Shown: piece after piece, positions 6,196 through 11,981 of the stretch
Position numbering within the stretch: position 1 is the first letter of the stretch
Layout: every line of letters begins with the position of its first letter
Source of the DNA: a virus
IMG/VR virus record: IMGVR_UViG_3300049893_002378
Location: 1-41,330 of that record
DNA length: 41,330 bases
Direction: 5' to 3' (one strand)
Translations under genes and position numbers: made by a program
The notes under the pieces: generated by a model
Database searches by the model: none
The model's input: the letters and a program-made list of their open reading frames with translations, nothing else
What the model was told of the DNA's origin: nothing

Positions 6196-6544
6196 CCCAG
6201 CGGTAAGCTGTCTTTAGTAATGCAATGACCAGTCTTATGCTGTAACCCAGTACGCGGCTGTCTCTGATAATAATGACCAGGCGGACGGTGTAACCCAAAA
6301 TCCGAATGTCTCTGATAATAATGACCAGGTAAAAAATGTAACCCAGCGAGAAAGTGTCTCTGATAATAATGACCAGTGTCGCGATGTAACCCAGTAAACA
6401 TTTGTCTCTGATAATAATGACCAGCATCAAAATGTAACCCAGATGAGTACTGTTAATAATTAAGACCATGCGCGCATTGTAATCCATCTCGGTTATGTCA
6501 ATAAGAAAGACCATTCGCAAATTGTAACCCAATAAAAAACTGTC
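6177..6544. repeat. Array 3 of split-variable repeats: 8 units, mainly 48-bp period
   Basis: Eight units with cores at 6191, 6241, 6289, 6337, 6385, 6433, 6478 and 6523. Units 2 to 5 are followed by a 12-nt linker (TCTGATAATAAT), giving a 48-bp period; the first linker is 14 nt and those after units 6 and 7 are 9 nt. Unit 7 has TGTAATCCA instead of TGTAACCCA and unit 6 ends TGTT. The first unit overlaps the end of the IS110-like gene, whose TAA stop is bases 3-5 of the core. The last unit ends 18 nt before the GTG start of the epimerase gene. The array occupies almost the whole 367-nt gap between these genes. Confidence 0.92.
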
Positions 6545-6562
6545 TTTATGAGAAGGTGAAGC

Positions 6563-7489
6563 GTGAAAATCTTAGTCACCGGAGCCGCTGGCTACTTAGG
6601 CAGCGTACTGTGCGAGTTATTATTAAACGAGGGCCACTCCGTAGTTGCCATAGATGATTTGCGTTACAGGCAAACTTCGCCGTTGAGCTTAATAAATAAA
6701 CCGTTGTACGCTTTTCATCACCTAGACTGCTTTAGCGATAGGATAGAAGAGTTAATACCGGGGTGCGATTTCGTGGTGCCGTTGGCGGCGGTAGTCGGTG
6801 CTCCGGCTTGTGACCGCCACGAAACCGAGGCTTGGCGGGTGAACGCGCACGCCGTGCGTTATTTGGCGGCCTTGGCTACGACTCGCGGCTTCGGTCTCAT
6901 CACCCCTAACACCAACAGCGGGTACGGTACTACGGGGGCCGCCGCCTGCGACGAAACCACGCCGCTCAACCCTGTATCGCGTTATGGAGCCACTAAAAAA
7001 GTAGCCGAGGAATCGACCTTAGAGGCCAATGGCGTGGTGTTTCGCTTTGCTACGCTGTTTGGCGTGTCGCCGCGCATGAGACTTGACCTGCTCGTCAACG
7101 ACTTTACCTTCCGTGCCGTGCGCGACAAGACGCTGGTGTTGTACGAGCCGCACTTTCGCCGTAATTACCTGCACGTGCGCGACGGCGCTAGGGCCATCCT
7201 CCACGCCATGACTAACTACGACTTGATGAGGGGCCAAGCCTATAACGCTGGGATGCCCGATGCTAACCTGACCAAGGCGCAACTGGCGCTGAAAATCAAA
7301 GAGCACGTACCCGACCTGACCATCATGGAATCGGCTGCCGGCTCTGACCCTGATAAGAGAGATTACCTGGTTGATAATACGAAGCTGCTCGCCACCGGCT
7401 GGCGACCTAAATACACGTTGGACCAAGGTGTCGAAGAAGTTATCAAGGCTTATCCGATATTAGCGAGCAGCCTATGGACGAACGCTTAA
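6563..7489 (+). CDS. NAD-dependent sugar epimerase/dehydratase (extended SDR)
   Basis: A 308-residue protein starting at GTG 6563, behind GAGAAGG. The N-terminus carries the NAD(P)-binding MKILVTGAAGYLGS (Gly-rich Rossmann loop), and VAIDD supplies the acidic residue that usually selects NAD. The catalytic Tyr-Lys pair appears in SRYGATKKVAEE (YxxxK). The region around RNYLHVRD and AYNAGMPDANLTK is typical of nucleotide-sugar epimerases and dehydratases. It probably acts on an NDP-hexose or NDP-heptose in the cytoplasm. Its stop overlaps the start of the nucleotidyltransferase gene by 16 nt, so the two form a sugar-activation unit. The exact substrate cannot be told. Confidence 0.92.
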   Translation: MKILVTGAAGYLGSVLCELLLNEGHSVVAIDDLRYRQTSPLSLINKPLYAFHHLDCFSDRIEELIPGCDFVVPLAAVVGAPACDRHETEAWRVNAHAVRYLAALATTRGFGLITPNTNSGYGTTGAAACDETTPLNPVSRYGATKKVAEESTLEANGVVFRFATLFGVSPRMRLDLLVNDFTFRAVRDKTLVLYEPHFRRNYLHVRDGARAILHAMTNYDLMRGQAYNAGMPDANLTKAQLALKIKEHVPDLTIMESAAGSDPDKRDYLVDNTKLLATGWRPKYTLDQGVEEVIKAYPILASSLWTNA

Positions 7490-8097
7490 GCAACTACGAC
7501 GTCTTGGTCCTCTGCGGCGGCTACGGTACGCGCCTAAAGGGCATCATCCCCGCCGGCCTGCCCAAATGCCTAGCCGACGTCAACGGCAAGCCCTTTTTAT
7601 ATTACCAACTTGATTACCTAAAGCGTCAGGGTTTTCGAAAAATCGTGTTGTGCACCGGGTACGGCAGCTCCCTCGTGCAGCAGGCGACTTACAACTGGGC
7701 AGATAGGCAACGTTGCTTGTTCTCTGACGAGGGCACGCCTAAAGGCACCATGAACGCCGTTAGAACGGCCATCTTATCGTTAGCTAAATGCGGCTTGACG
7801 AATGAGTTTTTTATAGTTAACGGCGATACTTATTTAGACACCGACTTGGAAAAGCTAGCGGCCCCGGTAAGCGAGAAGATCATCTTTGGAGTATCGCCCC
7901 AATTTCAGCCAGTAGGGGTATACAAAGCCTCAGCCTCATTTTTTCTGCTGAACGATAGCGAATCATTTCACAACCTAGAAGACGCCATTATTCATCGTCC
8001 GCTAAGCTGTACCTGGCGTCTGGTAAAAGAGCCGTTTCACGACATTGGCACGCCTGAGGGGCTGGCTATTTTCCGCGCTCTAGCCAAGACCCTATGA
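7474..8097 (+). CDS. Sugar-phosphate nucleotidyltransferase (HddC-like guanylyltransferase family)
   Basis: A 207-residue NTP_transferase-fold enzyme. The nucleotide-binding signature LCGGYGTRLKG is followed by LPKCLADVNGKPFLYYQLDYL, and the metal-binding VNGDTYLD and the C-terminal HDIGTPEGLA fit the family. The combination LPKCLAxVNGKPF ... DIGTPE is characteristic of D-glycero-D-manno-heptose-1-phosphate guanylyltransferases (HddC), though a hexose-1-phosphate enzyme is possible. It starts inside the epimerase gene and probably supplies an activated sugar for the glycosyltransferases elsewhere in the window. Its 3' end overlaps the convergent DegT-like gene by 32 bp. Confidence 0.88.
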   Translation: MDERLSNYDVLVLCGGYGTRLKGIIPAGLPKCLADVNGKPFLYYQLDYLKRQGFRKIVLCTGYGSSLVQQATYNWADRQRCLFSDEGTPKGTMNAVRTAILSLAKCGLTNEFFIVNGDTYLDTDLEKLAAPVSEKIIFGVSPQFQPVGVYKASASFFLLNDSESFHNLEDAIIHRPLSCTWRLVKEPFHDIGTPEGLAIFRALAKTL

Positions 8098-9202
8098 CGC
8101 TGGCCACGTGCTGGCAGTCTTCCTCTGACATCCCTTCATGACAACCAAAGTGCAGCCCCGTGCGGCCTATGCGCTTGCTGACGGGAGCATTGTCAACGGC
8201 GCTGCCGAACTTGGCAAACGCTGAGTGAGAATGAGGCAACGAGCCGAACAGCGTTTTGCACTCCACCCCGCGATTTTCTAGCCAGGTGTAAAGAGAGGTC
8301 ACGGCAGCCATCTCATCTCTTAGTAACAGAGGAAAAGCGTGTGGCGCTATGACCTCGTTGGCCTCGTCACGGTACAGGATTAAATCGTCCTCGTATGGGC
8401 TGAGTAGGTCCAGTAGCCGCTGGCGCACCTGACGACGGACCTTGAACGTCTCACTGAAATTAGCCAGCGACTCTAAGGCCACGGCGGCGTGTAGATCAGA
8501 CCACTTGGCGTTGAAGCCAACGCGCTCAAAGCTAAAGTAGCTACTCCCCGCTGGCCTGCCGTGGCTCTTGATAGACCTACACATCTGCGCCAGATCGTCG
8601 TCATTGGTAACAATCACGCCGCCCTCTACGCCGACTATCAAGTGAGCCGGGTACAGGCTGTAGATGGCCGCGTCGCACAGGTGGTCGGCGGGCTTGCCGT
8701 CTAGCAGCGCCCCGTGAGCTTCACAAAAGTCACCCACCAGCGGCTTGTTATAGCGCCGGGCGACCTCTTTCACCACGGGTAGGGGCGATGCCTTGCCCAT
8801 AGTGGCCACAAATTGGATGCCTAATATCGTGTGCCGCAGCGGGATGGACGCTGCCAGTTTCAGCGGATCTAGGTTTAACGTGCTCGGTTCTACGTCTACA
8901 AATACTGGATTGAGCCGAGCGGCGGCTAAGCAGCTAGCCGTGGCCACGAAGGCGCAGGCCGGAGTCAAAACGTCAACGCCCCTGTGTCGTTCGGCCAGCG
9001 CCGCCCACACTACCTCTCCGGCGGTGGTGCCGCTAGAGGTAGCGATAGCGTGGCGCCAACCGAACTTGCGTTTAAACTCGGTCTCAAACTCCGCCGTCAG
9101 CAGCCCCTCAGTCAGCTGCCCGCTCGACAGCGCCCGCTCGATATTATCACGGGCTTGTTGTCCGATGACTACCCTGCCAAATGGGATACCGCCCTGCTGC
9201 AT
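8066..9202 (-). CDS. DegT/DnrJ/EryC1-family PLP enzyme with His at the lysine site (probable sugar 3-dehydratase)
   Basis: A 378-residue fold-type I PLP enzyme. I place the start at 9202 because AAGGAGG lies just before that ATG; a longer reading from 9220 would encode the ribosome site itself. Family features include ATSSGTTA (phosphate-binding turn), TPACAFVATASC, FVDVEPSTLNLD and DFCEAHGA (Asp to the PLP nitrogen). At the position of the usual internal-aldimine lysine, the motif reads YSLYPAHLIVGVEGG, so lysine is replaced by histidine. This is the hallmark of ColD and of the CDP-6-deoxy-hexulose 3-dehydratase E1 group (their motif is SFYPAHHIT-type), which remove the C3 hydroxyl rather than transaminate. 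I infer a deoxysugar-forming step. Confidence 0.88.
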   Translation of the reverse strand: MQQGGIPFGRVVIGQQARDNIERALSSGQLTEGLLTAEFETEFKRKFGWRHAIATSSGTTAGEVVWAALAERHRGVDVLTPACAFVATASCLAAARLNPVFVDVEPSTLNLDPLKLAASIPLRHTILGIQFVATMGKASPLPVVKEVARRYNKPLVGDFCEAHGALLDGKPADHLCDAAIYSLYPAHLIVGVEGGVIVTNDDDLAQMCRSIKSHGRPAGSSYFSFERVGFNAKWSDLHAAVALESLANFSETFKVRRQVRQRLLDLLSPYEDDLILYRDEANEVIAPHAFPLLLRDEMAAVTSLYTWLENRGVECKTLFGSLPHSHSAFAKFGSAVDNAPVSKRIGRTGLHFGCHEGMSEEDCQHVASVIGSWLERGK

Positions 9203-9225
9203 GCCCACCCTCCTTAACATCGCTC

Positions 9226-9414
9226 TTATTGCCCAGATGGCAACTCCGCTGCCAACACGTTGGCTAATACCACCTTTAAGTCGGCGCTGATAGTCGCTAA
9301 CTTTAGCTTGGCCTCCTCAGGCGTGGCTGGATCGTCCTTGACAGCGTTGACTATGTTTAAGATTGAATTCACCAGCCCCGGTAACAACGGGATTAACGCG
9401 AGTGCAATCGGCAT
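9226..9414 (-). CDS. Small hydrophobic hypothetical protein, 62 aa
   Basis: A 62-residue protein behind a good ribosome site (GGAGG, 9 nt before ATG). Residues 1-25 are hydrophobic (IALALIPLLPGLVNSILNIV), a possible membrane-associated or amphipathic helix, followed by a charged helical stretch with DDPATPEEAK. It begins 2 nt after the stop of the 134-residue membrane protein. The two plus the holin-like gene form a small cluster that may be a lysis cassette. Family not recognised. Confidence 0.6.
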   Translation of the reverse strand: MPIALALIPLLPGLVNSILNIVNAVKDDPATPEEAKLKLATISADLKVVLANVLAAELPSGQ

Positions 9415-9416
9415 GG

Positions 9417-9821
9417 CTATTTACCTCCGTGATGGGCCTGAATCACGCTGACGGCAAACGCGCTCAGGTCGCCGGCCAACTTAGTGATTAGCAGCCTTAA
9501 ATTACTCTGCGCCTCGGTATCATTGGCCTCTCTGGCCACCTCCCACAGCTGCACCGCTACGGGGTAGCTGCGTTGGAACTCTAAGCCAAAGGCCCTGAAC
9601 TTCTTGCACTGCTCGGGGGCAATCGCCTTGGTGATGTCACACCCTTGCTTGTACACGGCAGCCACTTCAGTAAACTCCTGGCCAACGCCTTTAAGCGTCT
9701 CGCCCGTTACGGCTAGCGATCTGCTCGTCATTTGGCAACCGTGAATGATTGCCGTTATGATCAAGACCACAGCCAGCATCCAAGTCGTCGTAAGAACAAA
9801 CTCCTTTGCCGCGATACTCAT
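9417..9821 (-). CDS. Membrane-anchored small protein, 134 aa (possible lysis accessory)
   Basis: One N-terminal membrane segment (residues about 11-28, TWMLAVVLIITAIIHG) is followed by a Cys at residue 29; IHGC is a weak lipobox-like site. The remainder is a soluble helical domain with two more Cys (GCDITK, EQCKKF). Its start overlaps the stop of the holin-like gene by 4 nt (ATGA). Single-span proteins next to holins are often inner-membrane spanins or holin partners. The sequence does not prove this. Confidence 0.55.
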   Translation of the reverse strand: MSIAAKEFVLTTTWMLAVVLIITAIIHGCQMTSRSLAVTGETLKGVGQEFTEVAAVYKQGCDITKAIAPEQCKKFRAFGLEFQRSYPVAVQLWEVAREANDTEAQSNLRLLITKLAGDLSAFAVSVIQAHHGGK

Positions 9822-10096
9822 TTGGCTGGCCCTCCTTTACCTAGTACGGTGCTGCGCCCCAACTCGTAAGCCAGTGATGCCCCGCCAGCGTACAGGATGG
9901 CGGTTTTGGTTACGGCTTGCCAATTGCTCGCTTCGCCTGCCATCACAAAGCCCGCTCCCAAACCCAGCGCCAGCGGTATTAGCGGCACCGCTCTCCAGTA
10001 CGATTCCGGCAGCGCTCGCTTGACCATCTCCGTGATCACCACCAGCGCTAGTATGAAGGCCGCGTCCAACGGCCCTAATAACTTATTAACGTCCAT
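9818..10096 (-). CDS. Holin-like membrane protein, 92 aa
   Basis: A 92-residue protein with two or three membrane segments: residues about 10-25 (LDAAFILALVVITEMV), 36-53 (AVPLIPLALGLGAGFVM) and a weaker one at 63-80. The tail is basic (GRSTVLGKGGPAK). Size, topology and charged tail fit phage holins, which open the inner membrane at the end of infection. The GH108 lysozyme lies about 8 kb upstream in the same transcription direction. AGGAGG lies before the ATG. Confidence 0.55.
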   Translation of the reverse strand: MDVNKLLGPLDAAFILALVVITEMVKRALPESYWRAVPLIPLALGLGAGFVMAGEASNWQAVTKTAILYAGGASLAYELGRSTVLGKGGPAK

Positions 10097-10109
10097 AAAC
10101 CACCTCCTG

Positions 10110-10337
10110 TTATTTGGGGCAATCAGCCCCGGTTAATTTGCCGACAATCATCACTATCATATTCATCGGTTGCGAAGCCGTATCGTTGGAAAATAATCCG
10201 TCTAACGTAGCCCCTGCTGGTATTGGCAGCGGGGTTGGGAATAGCATGGGTGTCATTTCGTTCAGCGTAAATAAATTTGTTAATACCACGCTGCCTGTTC
10301 TAACCACGCCATCACCGCCCACCGTAGTTAGCCCCAT
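10110..10337 (-). CDS. Small hypothetical protein, 75 aa
   Basis: A 75-residue frame with a weak ribosome site (CGGGG). It contains hydrophobic, Thr/Pro-rich sequence (FPTPLPIPAGATLDG) and a Met-rich patch (MNMIVMIVGKL), with one Cys near the end. No family recognised. The frame just upstream (10312-10386) encodes a signal-peptide-like sequence with a better ribosome site and overlaps its start, so this protein may be the second half of a secreted protein reached by a +1 shift. Confidence 0.45.
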   Translation of the reverse strand: MGLTTVGGDGVVRTGSVVLTNLFTLNEMTPMLFPTPLPIPAGATLDGLFSNDTASQPMNMIVMIVGKLTGADCPK

Positions 10338-10386
10338 AAACAGACCCCGTAAATAACACCAACCAAATAATAATAACCGCTAACAT
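10312..10386 (-). CDS. Signal-peptide-like mini ORF, 24 aa
   Basis: A 24-residue frame starting at ATG 10386 with AGGGGATATT in front. It reads as a short start, a hydrophobic core (LAVIIIWLVLFTG) and a small-residue end (SVYGAN), which together look like a secretion signal with a cleavage site. It then runs into TGA at 10312-10314. The 75-residue frame opens at 10337, one base later in phase, inside this ORF. Either a tiny membrane peptide overlaps that gene, or the two are one protein joined by a +1 shift. Confidence 0.35.
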   Translation of the reverse strand: MLAVIIIWLVLFTGSVYGANYGGR

Positions 10387-10396
10387 AATATCCCCT

Positions 10397-11560
10397 CTAT
10401 ACAGCGTTATTTGGCATCTTGTAGCCTACGACGTAGACATGCTGTCCGGCCCCGCCGGCTGGTGATGAGTCCCACATATACAAAAAGTTTTGACCGACAT
10501 TTGGGATTTCAAAGGAACCTAGCGTCGCGCCGACGTTATCTACTAACCATTGACTCTGACCAGATGCTACCTGCACGTAAAAATTATTATTAGTCCCAGC
10601 TCGCAAACCTAGCATTAAAACGCTCATGGCGTTGGGCGGTACTACCCCGGCAATGCTTACGCTAGTCGGAACGGCAGCAGTACCATCGGATAAAACCAAC
10701 TGCGCCGCATCGTAAAAGGCCGTGTTACCCCTAATGCGCACGGCGGCGAATTGACTGGAGGCGTTGAAGCGAACAGTGCCGACGTAATTCCAATGTGTGT
10801 GTCCATTAGCCACCGAATTTGGCCCAGTTGGCGGCGCTGATGAACTGGCCAACAAGCCATAAGTGGTGGTGTCCGTTACCTGATACATATGCACCCACGA
10901 CCCAGCGGCAAACGTGCCCGCCATATCGCGCCCGCCTATCACTGGACCTGAGTTGACGCGACACTGTAGCGAGCCGACGCTGTATGTGGTCATGGCAAAG
11001 TTGGTGCCTCTGCCTCGGAACATGATGCCATCAGCGTAAACGTCATAGGTAGAAATTGAATTGGTATAGCCCATCAGACCTACCGAGCCATAGAGGGCCT
11101 GGGTGCGCGTCGAATTGATAAACGGCCTGCGATCTTTAAAAATATAACCGTTAGCGCTGTCGTCGGTGTTCTTGATCGACGTCATGCCCACGCGACAAAA
11201 TACAGAACACAAAGGGATGACGTGATCTGGTATGGTCGGCTCGGTAGGACTCGCCGCCTCGGTGCCGTTTGTCCAGCTCAAGGTACCAAAGGCATCTACG
11301 GTCAATACCGATATGCGGTTATTCCCGCTAGGAGCAGTGATAGACGGAGAATTACCGCCTGAGTAATTAAGTGGCGTGTTGCCCCCGTAGTAGGCCGTGT
11401 CTTGATCGGCCGCGACCTGGAGCGTCATGTTGGGTGCACTCTGCGCTCTTGGTCGCAGGGATTTTAAGTCCATCTGAAACAATGCGTCGAGATTATCACG
11501 TACCGGCTGGCTCGCTAGCGCAGCGCTCGTTGCCGGTTGGTTCTCTGTGAACTTGGCCAT
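10397..11560 (-). CDS. Probable tail fibre / receptor-binding-type protein
   Basis: A 387-residue protein rich in Gly, Ser, Thr, Asn and Ala with few charged residues, as in trimeric beta-rich fibre proteins. The N-terminal 40 residues (PATSAALASQPVRDNLDALFQ) form a helical segment typical of the part that joins a fibre to the tail. The remainder is beta-structured with repeated small motifs. It lies directly downstream of the tail tip gene and a small protein, the usual place for fibre genes. No enzyme motif seen. The function is inferred from composition and position. Confidence 0.65.
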   Translation of the reverse strand: MAKFTENQPATSAALASQPVRDNLDALFQMDLKSLRPRAQSAPNMTLQVAADQDTAYYGGNTPLNYSGGNSPSITAPSGNNRISVLTVDAFGTLSWTNGTEAASPTEPTIPDHVIPLCSVFCRVGMTSIKNTDDSANGYIFKDRRPFINSTRTQALYGSVGLMGYTNSISTYDVYADGIMFRGRGTNFAMTTYSVGSLQCRVNSGPVIGGRDMAGTFAAGSWVHMYQVTDTTTYGLLASSSAPPTGPNSVANGHTHWNYVGTVRFNASSQFAAVRIRGNTAFYDAAQLVLSDGTAAVPTSVSIAGVVPPNAMSVLMLGLRAGTNNNFYVQVASGQSQWLVDNVGATLGSFEIPNVGQNFLYMWDSSPAGGAGQHVYVVGYKMPNNAV

Positions 11561-11562
11561 GC

Positions 11563-11970
11563 CTACACCTCACGTAGCTGATTCTTTATGTCGCTAATGT
11601 AATGTCGAACCAATGCCGATATCGACTCTATGGCTGGCTTTTCGCGAGCGAGTTTTTGCGCGTATATATTTGCATACGCCGTGCCCTGTCGTGCCGAGGT
11701 GACAACGTCTTGATAGGCTCTATGCTCGCTAACAACGCCAGCGTAAAAGACCGGGCAAATAGAAGCTATGTCTACGTTATCTAGTGACCTTTCGAAACAG
11801 TAATCATCTACGTTATCTCCAGTCATGCCGTGCTTTCGAGCCTTGATCTGCTCTAGCACCACTGCCTTAAGTTTATCCATCTCATCGCTGCTCATGGCTT
11901 GGTTCGCTCTCGCAGCAGCGACTTTCACGTCTATCGCTTCTTTTACTGACTTATTTAATGCCGTAGCCAT
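11563..11970 (-). CDS. Hypothetical protein between tip and fibre, 135 aa
   Basis: A 135-residue, mostly helical charged protein (KSVKEAIDVKVAAARANQAM..., ending ISDIKNQLREV) with two Cys (DYCFERS, ASICPVF). It sits 2 nt from the fibre gene and 11 nt from the tip gene. Good ribosome site (GGAGGG) before the ATG. A fibre-assembly helper is a possibility suggested by position only. Confidence 0.6.
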   Translation of the reverse strand: MATALNKSVKEAIDVKVAAARANQAMSSDEMDKLKAVVLEQIKARKHGMTGDNVDDYCFERSLDNVDIASICPVFYAGVVSEHRAYQDVVTSARQGTAYANIYAQKLAREKPAIESISALVRHYISDIKNQLREV

Positions 11971-11981
11971 GTGCCCTCCTA

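Noticed and set aside
6083-6532. Long open frame on the - strand across array 3 (and a similar one at 5305-5529)
   Set aside because: They are open because the 48- and 45-bp periods are multiples of three. Composition follows the repeat and there is no ribosome site.
4696-6544. Arrays as a classical CRISPR locus
   Set aside because: Variable blocks are only 9 nt, there are two per unit, the repeat words are 4-9 nt, and no cas gene is visible. The geometry does not fit any CRISPR type.
4696-6544. Arrays as simple replication iterons
   Set aside because: Iterons are conserved throughout. Here half of each unit is variable at fixed positions, and one array is inside a coding region. An origin role is not excluded but does not explain the variable blocks.
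9202-9220. Upstream start of the DegT-like gene at 9220
   Set aside because: It would make the ribosome site (AAGGAGG) part of the coding region; ATG 9202 is correctly spaced from it.
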